A program made the translations under genes and the position numbers. This document shows, one piece after another, positions 40,343-51,525 of a stretch of DNA of 64,000 nt. The stretch is taken from the NCBI GenBank assembly GCA_951394045.1, contig OX595990.1, positions 3,154,549 through 3,218,548 of the forward strand. The letters run 5' to 3'. Within the stretch, counting starts at the first letter, position 1, and every line of letters begins with the position of its first letter. This DNA comes from Nitzschia sp. DOCU1 (Eukaryota; Bacillariophyta; Bacillariophyceae; Bacillariales; Bacillariaceae). A model generated the notes under the pieces. The model made no database searches, was not told the DNA's origin, and worked only from the letters and a program-made list of their open reading frames with translations.

Positions 40343-42250
40343 TCAAGCGCATTCTTCCTCGGATTCCTTGGGTAGTAGCATCCAATTCTGGACCATCACC
40401 GCACTCTTGCTCATACAGCCACCAAATCTTAGATTTTTGATATGATTCAGGATCTTGCCTTTACGATCCCGCGTTTCTTGTTTGGGATCCAGGTTCTTGT
40501 CTTGGGGATCAAGTTTCTGAATACTTGGTTTGGGGTCTTTGGTGTTCCCTTTGCAGTTTAGTTGCTGCATGATGTTTTTGAAATGCTTGGCTTGTCCTTT
40601 GCAGCCTTTTTGGATTTCGTGTTTGGCATTGCTGACTCTTTTTTTGCAACCATTGAACGTGCGAGCAGCTTTGCCTTTCAATCTGGCGAAGCGCGGAACT
40701 CTCTTTGCTCGTGATCGGAGATAAAGTTTGTGGCTCAAAAGTTCTTTCATCACACGCCCCTGCAGGCTTTCAATCTTTCGTCGCTCGGTGTCGCAAGAGA
40801 GATGGTAATAAACTGTAGACTTCACGACAGCATACGGACGGAAACGCTTGATTCTTCCATCTGAAAGTGTGAGTTTCTTCCGACATAGCTCACACTCCTT
40901 GGTCCGACTAACCAGATTGTGGAAGAATTCATCGGTGGCGCTGACTGCCGGAGACCCATTCACACCCGAAGCATCACCAGAGCTCATGTTCCTGCTGTCA
41001 TCGTCCACAATCGATTTGTTTTCCTCGTCTTTTCCCACCACACTTCGAACCTCCTCACCAGCGCACAAGAGAGTACACTCCTTGGCCCGACCAACCAGAT
41101 TGTGGAAGAATTCGTCGATGGCGCTGACTGTCGGAGACCCATTTACACCCGAAGCATCACCAAAGGTCATGTTCTTGCTGCCATGCGAATTCGCCTCATT
41201 TTCTACCAGCAAGCTTGCCACCTTGTCATCGTCTTGCGATTCCTTGTCGTCCGTCTGAACGTCCACAATCGATTTGCTTTCCTCATCTTTTCCCACCATA
41301 GTTCGAACCTCCTCATCAGCGCACAAGAGGGTACACTTCTTGGTCCTACCAACCAGATTGTGGAAGAATTCGTCAATGGCGGTGGCTGCCGGAGACTCAT
41401 TAACACCCGAAGCATCACCAACGTTCATGTTCTTGCTGCCAAGCGAATTTGCCTCATTTTCTACCAGCAAGCTTGTCACCTTTTCATCGTCTTTCGTTTC
41501 CTTGTCATTCATCTGGACGTCCACAATCGATTTGTTTTCCGCATCATTTTCCACCACACTTCGAACCTCCTCACCAGCACACAAGAGGGTACCGCAGGTC
41601 AAAGCCCCACTTTTGGTGCTGACTGGAAAGGCTTTGTTTTCTGGGCCTGTACACCCAACACAACCGTCGTCATCCATCTCGCCCTCGAGTTGCAACTCAT
41701 CGTCTTCATCGTTACTCTCAATATCCAACAAGTTCTTTTCATGGTCGAAGATGATGTGTTTGCCAACAAGAGAGTTGACACTTTCAGCTATGGTTGACTC
41801 TTCGTCTTCTTCGGCGGACGATCTGTTCGGAGGAGTTGGCCATGCGTTACCTCGTATCGCTGTCAAATCTTGCGTCTCACTTTGCAAAGGATGCATATTC
41901 TCGAAAATAGTGCCATCGTTCTGCTGAACAGAAATTACTTCAGCACCCCCACAACATCCCATGCAAGCCCTTTCGGAAGTCTCGTCCTCCAGCTCAGAAT
42001 TGGCTTCCTCCTGGACACCCTTTGAGTCTTCAGTTACTGTTATTGACATGGACGAGAGCGTCGTTGTTCCCTTACTAAAAGTTCCCACTGATTTGGGACC
42101 ACCAAAGTATGTCGACATTCTGAAAAGATTTCTCAAGAACTTCTTGTCCCCCTCGATCACAGGATTCTTCACAACCTCATTTTCGTAGAGCCATTCATGT
42201 TCCTTTGCTCGACTGCGACCTTGCACCAATCCTTTCATTTTCGACTTCAT
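40343..42250 (-). CDS. Tandem zinc-module family, paralogue 3, with internal repeats
   Basis: 635 residues from ATG at 42250 (the open frame reaches a TTG at 42268). The N-terminal 200 residues are acidic. A tandem repeat of ~86 residues follows, present about three times (40870-41600), each unit ending DEFFHNLVxRxKxC; the last unit has lost about 20 residues. After the last unit comes the zinc module C-E-L-C-x26-H-L-S-C near residue 452, then a very basic helical region of ~110 residues, and the family motif GGCMSKSAV near the C-terminus. It is more diverged than paralogues 1 and 2. The basic region could bind nucleic acid or membrane; this is only inference. Confidence 0.8.
   Translation of the reverse strand: MKSKMKGLVQGRSRAKEHEWLYENEVVKNPVIEGDKKFLRNLFRMSTYFGGPKSVGTFSKGTTTLSSMSITVTEDSKGVQEEANSELEDETSERACMGCCGGAEVISVQQNDGTIFENMHPLQSETQDLTAIRGNAWPTPPNRSSAEEDEESTIAESVNSLVGKHIIFDHEKNLLDIESNDEDDELQLEGEMDDDGCVGCTGPENKAFPVSTKSGALTCGTLLCAGEEVRSVVENDAENKSIVDVQMNDKETKDDEKVTSLLVENEANSLGSKNMNVGDASGVNESPAATAIDEFFHNLVGRTKKCTLLCADEEVRTMVGKDEESKSIVDVQTDDKESQDDDKVASLLVENEANSHGSKNMTFGDASGVNGSPTVSAIDEFFHNLVGRAKECTLLCAGEEVRSVVGKDEENKSIVDDDSRNMSSGDASGVNGSPAVSATDEFFHNLVSRTKECELCRKKLTLSDGRIKRFRPYAVVKSTVYYHLSCDTERRKIESLQGRVMKELLSHKLYLRSRAKRVPRFARLKGKAARTFNGCKKRVSNAKHEIQKGCKGQAKHFKNIMQQLNCKGNTKDPKPSIQKLDPQDKNLDPKQETRDRKGKILNHIKNLRFGGCMSKSAVMVQNWMLLPKESEEECA
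40870..41600 (-). repeat. Three ~258-bp coding repeats
   Basis: Spaced 258 bp apart (for example GCGCACAAGAG at about 41061 and 41320), i.e. 86 codons, with a shorter third unit nearer the 3' end of the gene. The frame is kept in all units. Confidence 0.8.
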
Positions 42251-43467
42251 GGTTACCGTCGACGGCAACCAAACCCCTCTTTGTGTAGAACAGATTCAAC
42301 ACTATTCCGATCGTTGTATCGTATCCATCAAAGATACAGCGTCGGTTGAGATCCCACTCTCGTGTCAGCCGACGACGAGGTGGCGAAATTCCACGAACAA
42401 AAATGAGCTGTGTCGGATTTCCCTTAAGTTATCGGTGTCCTTTTACCTAACGCGTCGAGACGTTGAACGGTCGGTACTTCGGAGTCTTGGCGGTGCAATG
42501 TGAACCGAAATATGCCTCAATCTTCTAAATGATTGTTATGGTAATTATTTGCTATCTGGGTAGGAACTTGGAGGAGTGGACGTTCTGAAAATGGAATAGT
42601 GGATTTCTATGCGCCGGGCGGCTGTCGGTTGGCGCACCCTCTCGTTCTCTGCTATCATAGCTACCAGTCTTGCGATTGAAACGGAAATACTGGCGACTCA
42701 GCATAGTTCTTATCGTTCATGGGCCCGGAAAGGTCTTTGTATGATATATGGCAAACGCCTCAACGATTAGGCAACATCACGCGCCGTAGTCGACTGGCGC
42801 GGCGGCGGCGGCAAGTGTTGCAACTATGGTACTACGAATGCCAGTGGCGCCGGTCGCAATCATTGCTAGCTACTAACAACTGCAGGCAAAAGTGAAAAAG
42901 TTAGTTTTGATGACTATTGCTGGGTATAGAGAGCATCAAATTGCGAGCTCATAGTTTCCTACTGCGTAGGAGCCATGACTGATTGACGATTGACTCCCTC
43001 GTGCCGCTGGGATTGACTTGTTTTGCAGAACAAGAAGAACTATTACAACAATAACAACTAGAAGCAGTCAATCGATGAGCAACAACAACAACCTGAGAAT
43101 GCCATGGCATTCGTATTTGGCGAGTATGATGCAAACAGTCAGTCACCGAGTTCGTGCAACCAAGAAGCGTCATTATTGTTCGGATCAGTCGAAAGTGTAG
43201 TCTATTGTTTTCTGGCGTTTGTGCTTCCCACTGAAGGGTGTTAGCACATTAGGTCGAATGAGTCACGGGTACCGTGACAAAGCTACTGACTGTACTGTAG
43301 CGAGCAGGCGCGCCGTCGGTGAAGGCTGTCCTCGCTTGCTCCGTTGCCGATAATGATGCGATGCATTGCGGGGGGGGCGCCGCATTGAAGCGTTTGATTT
43401 CAACAGTCATTGCTGCTGCTAAAGTTGTAGTAGTCGTCCATTCTATTGAACTGTTTGTATTCTCAGC
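42251..43467. promoter_or_regulatory. Divergent intergenic region, paralogue 3 / AP-4 epsilon
   Basis: A 1.2-kb region between start codons. It must contain both promoters. It has a GGCGGCGGCGGC-type run near 42800 and an AACAACAACAACC run near 43080. The short frames on both strands look like chance. Confidence 0.4.
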
Positions 43468-46400
43468 ATGGCGACTGGAGGCATCAATCTCTCCAAAGAG
43501 TTCTTTGAGCTCTTAAAGGCGATCGGCGAGTCTAAATCTAAGCAAGAAGAAGACCGCATCATCATTAGGGAAATCCAATGCCTGAAGCAAAAGTTGGAGC
43601 CTCCGCCCCCAGGCGTGAATCCCCCGCTGCAAAGCAAAAAGAAAGCCAAGGAGTTTTTGGTGAGACTGCTGTATGTAGAAATGATGGGTCACGACGCGAG
43701 TTTCGGGTACATCAAGGCCGTGGAAATGGCGGCGAGTTCGAGTTTGTATCACAAACGCACGGGGTATTTAGTGTGTGCGGCGTGTTTGGCACCCGAACAT
43801 GAATTTCGATTCATGCTAGTGAATCAAATGCAACGCGATATGCAAAGTGCAAACGTCCTTGAAATTAGCGGGGGCTTGCAGGCTGCCACTGCCTTGATTA
43901 CCAGTGACATGGTGCCCGCCGTGAGTGGGGAAGTTACAAAGTTGTTGAATCATGATAGCGAAACAGTGCGCAAAAAGGCGATTATTGCCTTGCATCGTTT
44001 CCACCAGCTAGCTCCTGATGTCGTGACAGAAGATGAAATGCTCGAAAAAGTTCGTAAAGTCTTGTGTGATCGAGATCCCGCAGTCATGGGTTCGTGTCTC
44101 AATGTCATTGAATCCATGGCTGTCAGGGCGCCCACTCAATTCAAAGACTTGATTCCTAGTTTGGTGAGCATTCTCAAACAAATCGGGGAACATCGATTGC
44201 CTACCGACTTTGATTATCATCGAGTCCCTGCGCCTTGGATGCAAATCCGGCTAGTGCGTATTTTGAGTCTGCTAGGACGAGCCGATGCTCAAGCGTCCAG
44301 TGGCATGTACGAAATGCTCTTGGATACCATGAAAAAGGCAGATGTCGGCATTAATGCTGGCTATGCCATTGTCTATGAGTGCATCAAGTGTATCACCAAG
44401 ATTTATCCCAACACCAAGTTGTTGGATGCGGCAGCCGATGCGATTAGTCGTTTTATTGATTCCCGGTCCAACAATCTCAAGTACTTGGGCGTCACAGGCC
44501 TGGCGCTGATTGTGGAGACGCATCCTCAATATGCGGCCCAGCATCAAATGTCTGTCATGGATTGTTTGGAAGATCCTGACGAAACCTTGCAACGAAAGAC
44601 TTTGGATTTACTTTACAGGTGAGTAAGATGGGGGATGACAGTGCTACGGCTAGTGCTTCTATTTCAGAGTATCTCACAACTTTCAAACAAACAAACGCAA
44701 CAGAATGACGAATCCTGTCAATGTCGAGTTTATCACGGACAAACTATTGGACTTTTTGCGTGGAACGACGGATTTGTTTCTAAAGCAACAATTGACCAAC
44801 CGTGTTTGCTCTGTCGCTGAACGTTATGCTCCCAACAATGCATGGTACATCAAGACCATTACCATGTTATTTGAAGTTAGTGGAGACATGGTAGAACTAC
44901 AGGTGGCTCAAAATCTAATGAGTCTGATTGCCGAAGGAGCTGGTGAATCGGATGAAGCTGACATGTTGCTTCGACAAACCGCCATTGAATTGTATATTCA
45001 ATTCTTGCAAGAAAAGCCACCCGCGCAATTGCCCAAGATTTTGTTGGAAACCATGGCATGGTGTTTGGGAGAATACGCTTATTTGAGTGCCGCCATGACA
45101 TTGGAAGAAATCTTGCAAAAACTATGCCAATGGAACAAGGAACAATTGGCCGATAGTACGCGCAAATTCTTAACGTCAGCCATTTTCAAGTTGGTGGCAC
45201 AAGCGGGAACTTGTCCTCCGGAAGCAGCAGCCTTGGTGGATGAATATACTCGCAGCAAGGATGTGGATTTGCAACAACGATGTTTGGAGTTCCAGGCCAT
45301 GCTGACTACGGCTCCTCAGTACTTGGGGGAAATCCTTCCTGTGGATGCGAGTGCCGAAGATTTGGATGTGGACATTAACCTGAGCTTTTTGGATGGATAT
45401 TGTCAAGAGGCGCTCAGCAATGGTGCTAGACCCTATTCCAAGCCAGAAGATGACGACGACGATGATGACGAAAACTATGGATCTCATGCTGCTGCTACTA
45501 CTACCGCCTTTAAGATGACCCCCTATGCCAAGCCGGATATGAACGTGAATCGGTCTCACATGATTCGGGGAATGGGAAGTGGTGGCATGGCCTCGCCGCC
45601 AGGTGTAACGCTGCCCCCCGGATCCAATGCAGGAACGACTGCCATGACCCCGACGCAGACTCAAATGATGTCGGACGGATTGAATTTGAATACTCGGGGT
45701 GTCAATGTATGGGGCAAGAAACCACAAGCCTCACCACCTTCCGCGCCACCGGCACCGGCACCTGCGGCACCGCCTCGATCATCGTTTGATACTGCTGCTT
45801 CTAGCAGTGGTGGTTTTGGTGGGGCGTCTGCTGCTGCCAGTAGCAGTACTTCTAATCCTTACGGTGGTTTCGGAGCCTCCTCTTCTGGATATGGAGGCTT
45901 TGGTTCGCCCGCTCCGCCACCCATGGCACAAAAGACACCCGAGCAATTGGAAAAGGAACGCATGGCGGCAGCCTTATTTGGAGGCATTGTACCTGGTGCA
46001 CCACCGCCCCCACCACCACCAGCGCCGGCTCCCACACCGCCACGGGCTGCCCCGCCTGTTGCACCTCCCGTTGCCGCACCACCCGTGGCAGCACCTGCAC
46101 CCCCGCCGGAGATTGATCTTCTCGATTTTGGATCCTTTGATCCCAACCCATCCACTGCGGCTCCGGCGGCGCCAGCCTTAGATATTTTTGCTATGACTCC
46201 CAATCTTGCAGATGCTACTGCTTTGCCGGCATCCGCTCCAGCACCCGCGTCGGCGCCGCCACCAGCGGTCGAGACTGTGAGCGACGATGAGGATTTTGCC
46301 GCACCGCCTGCACCAGCGGCAGCGCCGCCCGCGCCTGCTGCTGCTCCGGATCTTATGGATCCATTTGCGGCCGAAGGTTTGCTGGGAGGCGTGACGGATG

Positions 46401-46789
46401 CACCCCTAAAATCTTTTGGGCTATCGTCATCCAAGTATGAGTACAATGGAAGCGTAATGGCACCCATGAAAATTGTTACCGCCCAGTTTGGTCAGCAGTG
46501 GGGGAAATGCCCATCTGCTAGCCCCATCTCGGTAACTTCGTCCAAGGTCGTTTCGTTGGATCAATTCATGAAGAAATGCGAAGAAGCTGGGTTGCATCCG
46601 GTCGAGGCGATTGGGGCGACCAATGAGGGCATTTGCGCTGGAATGATAAATGGTGGAAGCATGATAGTCTTGGTCCATGGAAAGGTGACGCCGCTTGGAG
46701 GGCAGTCCAAGTTGGACGTGACGGTCAAGTCGACGGATGCAACCCTGTCGGGTTCTCTGGCTCTGTATCTTCAAACCATGATGCAGTAA
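43468..46789 (+). CDS. AP4E1: AP-4 complex subunit epsilon (adaptin)
   Basis: Large subunit of the AP-4 coat adaptor, which sorts membrane cargo at the trans-Golgi network. Two exons, 43468-44618 and 44704-46789, with an 85-bp intron (GTGAGT...AACAG) inside an Arg codon; the product is 1,078 residues. The N-terminal trunk matches AP-4 epsilon closely: SKEFFELLKAIGESKSKQEEDRI, YVEMMGHDASFGYI, VRKKAIIALHRFHQLAP, APWMQIRLVRIL, LEDPDETLQRKTLDLLYR. The hinge (~640-960) is rich in Pro, Ala and Gly, with an EIDLLDFG-type acidic box that could bind clathrin accessory proteins. The C-terminal ~115 residues form the platform subdomain. The ATG is the first in the frame. Confidence 0.93.
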
Positions 46790-47980
46790 AAGGCGAAATC
46801 GGTACAGATTCCCTTCCCTAGAGAACGAGAAATCTAGACTAGCCAGAAATAAGTAACTTCTTTTGATCCTACAGTACTCTGTTGCATTGGTACGATACGC
46901 AGAATTAGGAAACGACGGCGAGAAACAAAGAGTCCACCGTCGGCTTTCTCCCTGGTAGTCCATAGGTATTACAAAGAGACAAAAAGTTCGTTTCTCCCCT
47001 TGCTTCTCAATTGGTACATACAAAGAAGCGTTGCTAGAGTAGACGACGAGGGCGAGATACCAAAAGGCACCTCCAGCGCTCTTTCGTCCCTACGCGTTTG
47101 TTTTATCCGACTCTAGCTCTTTTGTTGAAAGAAAGAAAACTGTACGTGTCAGACTACCGGTAGATCTTAGCAGATACCACTACTGAACTTTAGCTAGCTA
47201 GTCACTCTAGAGTAAGAGCCATCGCATTTCTGCTAGAACAGCGTTTTGAGCGCCGTTCTCGTTGGATAGTACCGAAACACGCTAGGAGGTCGACGCTACC
47301 TGGTACTACATACACGGTTCTAGTATTTCTGACCGCCCCCGCGTTGTTTTTCTTCAAGAACATGTTTTACCTTCATCATACACTATTACAGCTGCTTACC
47401 TGGTATGCCGGCGAGTGACTTTTTTGAGTACAGCACTGAAGGACTGACTGTTCCGTGGAGTTGTATACGTTCAAGAGGGCAGTAATGTATCAATCCACGG
47501 AGCAACACGCCATTTGGTCGCCGCCCGGCCGAGAGAGATACATTCTATCTAGCCGTACCCACGAATGGTGTCATTGTTCGGCAAGAACACTGGCCGAACT
47601 GTTCAGAACATGATGGAAGCAAAGGAAGGCCAGAAGCTCTCAGAAACGATCAATTGTTCTAAGGCGGCTTAAGTGTAATGCTTTTTGTCTCGGTCTTTTT
47701 GAACGGAAGTCGATTTCCTTGGGCATATGATTGTACCTTATCTCTGAGCGATGTGGCAGATACAATAACCAGAAGCGTGAGATTATCTCTGTGGCCATTT
47801 CTGTGTTCTACGATATGCCGAAGGAGTTCTTCTTCTTCACCAGGTATAACGTTCCTCGCCCGACAAATCAAACAAACACATATTTATTATAAGGGAACTG
47901 GCGGGATATCTTCACAAAACCAGAGGCAACACAATTCCACAGCTCCCGTGATCATTTTCACCATCAACTATCGCTGCAAG
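46790..47980. other. Intergenic region, about 1.2 kb
   Basis: It holds the 3' UTR of AP-4 epsilon and the promoter of the next small gene. Several CTAG-rich and GTAGTA-like stretches are present (about 47150-47230). Frames at 46427-47023 (-) overlap the adaptin gene and were discounted. Confidence 0.4.
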
Positions 47981-48454
47981 ATGGATTCCTACATGCAAAA
48001 CATTCTTCATGAAACCAAAAGGTCGACTGCCTCATTCAAGATAGCAGTCGATAATGCAAACATTCCGTCGCTTTCTGAACTGGAAACAGCATTAGCCCAC
48101 TCGCCCACTTGCGCTGGCGGAATTCACTCGTCAAGAAAATCCCGGCACTCTGCTGCGGTCGGGTCTAGACGAAGACCTTCATTCGAAGAGCACATGCTGC
48201 ATCACCGACAGAGCAGGTGGAATGCTGCAGCAGAAAGCACCTACAGCTGTTCGAAAAAATATGACGACTGTTCTCCCTCAGTACTTTTTCGCAACCAGGG
48301 GCGACCGACGAGGAGACGGTCTCTGGTCGAAATGGCTTCTTCATGCATTGAAACACCATTCTACGTCAACACAGTCAACAACGACCACCTGCATCTGTCG
48401 CTACAGGATGCTCTCGACCAAGCCGTTGCAATTTCCATGTCCTCCACCTTCTAG
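47981..48454 (+). CDS. Small basic Ser-rich protein, unknown
   Basis: 157 residues from the ATG in MDSYMQNILHETKRS; the frame is open 300 bases further upstream, but that part lacks an upstream ATG context and reads like UTR. Two RRxS sites (RRRPSFEE, RRRSLVEM) resemble basophilic kinase targets. The C-terminus ends in an amphipathic helix (LQDALDQAVAISMS). Two alternative frames overlap the 3' half. Its composition recalls small regulatory proteins common in diatoms; no family is recognised. Confidence 0.55.
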   Translation: MDSYMQNILHETKRSTASFKIAVDNANIPSLSELETALAHSPTCAGGIHSSRKSRHSAAVGSRRRPSFEEHMLHHRQSRWNAAAESTYSCSKKYDDCSPSVLFRNQGRPTRRRSLVEMASSCIETPFYVNTVNNDHLHLSLQDALDQAVAISMSSTF

Positions 48455-49607
48455 ACGAGTACCACCACCACAAGCTGTTGTGGAAACAAGGACGACAGCA
48501 GAGGAAGCGCTGCTCATACTGGAAAATAGAACCTGGTGGGAATACCATCTCATATTAGAAAATTTTGCCTTACTACAAAGCGTCTTGTATGCATGGCCTC
48601 GGCCGCCGTACCACCCTCCGAAACCAACAAGCATCGTATTTTCTTCCACCAGCAGAACGCCCCACCAAGTTGTCGCTGCTGTTCTTCTTGGTGGTGTAGT
48701 AGAGACGTGGACCAATAGTACCTGATCAATGGGCTCCTTCAATTGACACCACGAACAACCACTACTACTCTACGACAGCAGCGACAAAGCTCTTCGCAGT
48801 ATGAATATAGCACTCCTGCTCTACCCCCGTACTATCTAGAGTAGTAGTCCTACATCATCATACCAGTACTACTACGATCATCGTCGTCCTAGTACTACTA
48901 GTACGATACTACCGGTAGTAGCATTGCGACGTACCGGGTGGTACGTTCGTTGCTTTAACTATGCTGACGGCGATCAGCGTCGAGCATGCACTATCATACG
49001 CTATCCACTTGGCAAGAGACGGTTTCATCCGCTAGCTACCGTTAGGGTGCAGTGGCTACTACTGCCGATGAAAGCAGGTATGATAGTCGTAGTAGAGTTG
49101 CATCCGTCGACCGGTATTGCAGCTGGCTCCTGTGTACACTCTGCAGAGCCATAGTGCGAACTACCGTTTGCACTTGAGGAAGCAAAACGCTCCTGCGACA
49201 AAAAGAAGGGCAAACGAGCTCCTCGAACACTACCGGTAGAACCCAATTGGGCCTCTTGCCCATTGAATCCTTTTGGCAAAGGCTTATTGTCTGTATTGCA
49301 TTAGGAAGCTTCGAGCCAAACTCGAAATTGAGGTTACCGAACAGACATCTCATCTTTTGCCAGGTCGGACTTGAACGAGAAAATCGGAAGCCACGCAACT
49401 TCAATTTCAAGGCTCGTTCTTTTTGTCACTTCGGCAAACTTCCTGTCCATTTTACTTTATAACATGCAGCTCTCTTCGGAGTCCTGAGCCTTGGTGGCTG
49501 AAAGATCATGACATTTCGGTTCATAAAATCCAGAATTGCACGACGACTCAAAAATATCATTTGACTACTACGGTTTCTGCCCCAAGTCCAGAACAAGCCA
49601 ACCCACA
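48455..49607. other. Intergenic region with TACTAC/GTAGTA clusters
   Basis: About 1.15 kb. Bases 48760-48960 are dense in TACTAC, AGTACTACTAG and GTAGTAG words on both strands, with ATCATCATC and CATCGTCGTC runs. No convincing coding frame; several short opposing frames overlap. Confidence 0.45.
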
Positions 49608-50561
49608 ATGTCGTCCGAATTGCAGCTTGGGCGATACTTCTCGGACTTGCATCAAACGAGTCTGCACAACCTATCTGCGTTGCAACTAGTGTCCGATGAT
49701 GCATCGGTCCCAACTCGAGCACAAATGAGACGGGCCCAAAGAGGAGCGGCTTCATTTACTGGACGAAGAAGCGAGGGCCCCTTATCATTGGATCGATGGT
49801 CCTACCACGTACTGTCTTCTTCGAAATCAGCCATAACGCCTAAGCAACAAAAAGGCTTAGAAAGGTGGAGTGCATCTCCATCCCAGTCTTCTCTATCCTC
49901 AAATTCGTCTTCACTCACCGTGCCGTCGCCATCTAAAAATTCAAACATAAAATGGACCCCATCTTCAGATGAGCTATTGGCTTTGCCAAGAAGGAGCTGG
50001 AAAGATGATTCGCCATCAGCTTCATCGTCCACAAAAACTCGAGCTGCTACCAACAAGGGTGGCATGCTACCAAAGCAACAAAGAAGGAGCTCTTCGAGCG
50101 CCGTGCTGCAAAGGAGCGATGTGTTGCTTGTTGAGCCACACAACACCAACAGCCCATCATCAAAAGGCAAACCTCAAATAAAAGCCAAGAGGCGCTCGTC
50201 GCCTTCGTTGCTGAAGGAATCAGCAGAGTCGTTTCGGGAAGAATACATTTGTTCTTTGTTGTCATCCCTGTCGAAGCAGCACTCAGTTGAAACGACGGAA
50301 GAAGAAGAAGAGGACAGCTGTGATGATAACTCATTCGCAAGCGAAAGCGATTCTTGTTCTCATGGCAGCAGCACTTCTTCTAGCCACAAGCAACGGGGTG
50401 AATTTCTTGAAATGGACCAACCCAGCACACCAGTGAAGCAACTAATTTCCCGTGCCATTGATATTTCCAATAATGCATTGAGGGGAGCAGGAAGAAGATC
50501 CGGTAGGGACGGGGTGATTCCACCGATGGCAAGACTAACGATGAGCCCAAAAGCAGCATAA
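49608..50561 (+). CDS. Ser-rich basic protein, unknown
   Basis: 317 residues from ATG (MSSELQLGRYFSDLHQ); the frame begins upstream at a non-ATG. The composition is Ser- and Lys/Arg-rich with repeated RRSS and RRSW sites (RRSSSSAVL, RRSSPSLLKE), an acidic Glu-run near residues 228-235 (TTEEEEEDS) and a predicted disordered body. A short helix near the end (VKQLISRAIDISNNALRGAG) is the only likely ordered part. A phosphoprotein is suggested but not shown. It shares style, not clear homology, with the small gene at 47981. Confidence 0.65.
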   Translation: MSSELQLGRYFSDLHQTSLHNLSALQLVSDDASVPTRAQMRRAQRGAASFTGRRSEGPLSLDRWSYHVLSSSKSAITPKQQKGLERWSASPSQSSLSSNSSSLTVPSPSKNSNIKWTPSSDELLALPRRSWKDDSPSASSSTKTRAATNKGGMLPKQQRRSSSSAVLQRSDVLLVEPHNTNSPSSKGKPQIKAKRRSSPSLLKESAESFREEYICSLLSSLSKQHSVETTEEEEEDSCDDNSFASESDSCSHGSSTSSSHKQRGEFLEMDQPSTPVKQLISRAIDISNNALRGAGRRSGRDGVIPPMARLTMSPKAA

Positions 50562-51525
50562 TATACTGCTGGACCAGCACTCGACTTTGTTTAGAAAAGG
50601 ATTTCACTAGAAGGGCGATACGATCTGATAATAATACTAATAGTGGTATTAGAGACACCAAACTGAAATTGAAAATTCTAAAAGCAACATACTTCAAAAT
50701 CTAGTGGACTCTCGGCATCTATCTAATAAGTGGAAGCTCTTACTACTAAATGGTAGTAGTAGGAGCGAGTGTGGTGTTCCACATGCACGGCTGGTGGTAG
50801 TAGTACTATTACTCTGTGTGCCACGACGACGCCGAACGACCACGAGGAGACAGCGTTCTTTCCTAGCAGCAGCAGAAATTAACGTCAGCACCTTCTTGTC
50901 TTTCTTTGGCGCTTTCTTGTCCTTATTTCAGTGTTACTATCATGACTAGTACCACAATCGTTGGTGCTGGCTGCCTCCTGCTGCATGCTGTGCTACCAGC
51001 TAGAGCAGTACTAGCGCGCTAACAGGACCAGTCGTCGTCGTCCTCGGAGATTCTTGGCGGTACTGGACCATGAAGTATTTTCTGGCCTCTTTAACTTGCC
51101 TACGATAGAGTGTGTGTACTTGTGAACTACTATGATTTGTGAAGGAATACGAATAGCAGCAGAAGAGTGCTTTTTTGTCCCCGGACACATTGCGGTCTGT
51201 GTAGTAGTCTGTCGGTCGAGCAAAGGCGCGCGGTGCCGAAGGTACGAATCCAAGCTCATGGCCACGAGAATACGGAATCATACGTACTCATGGTACCTTA
51301 CCACGTTCGGGACTGAGATGAGACTGACGACCAAAACTTTTTCTGGCAGTCCCCCCTCTCTCTCTCTCTCGCCAACAGACGATGATGTTGGCGGCGATCG
51401 ATCCGGGCATCTCGCGCCAGCTAGCAAGGCAAATGAGTTTGCTGCTGACACATTCCGCAGACTGCAATCATCATATTGAGAGTGAGCGGAGCAAAAGCTT
51501 GAAGCCACCTATCTGATTTTCTCAC
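50562..51525. other. Intergenic region, about 960 bp
   Basis: It contains TAGTAGTAGG-type words near 50745-50770 and a CT repeat (CTCTCTCTCTCTC) near 51356-51370. The 115-codon frame at 51132-51479 shows no protein-like conservation and is discounted. Confidence 0.4.

Noticed and set aside
40919..41927. Long + strand frames opposite paralogue 3
   Set aside because: They mirror the internal repeats of the - strand gene and carry no independent motif.
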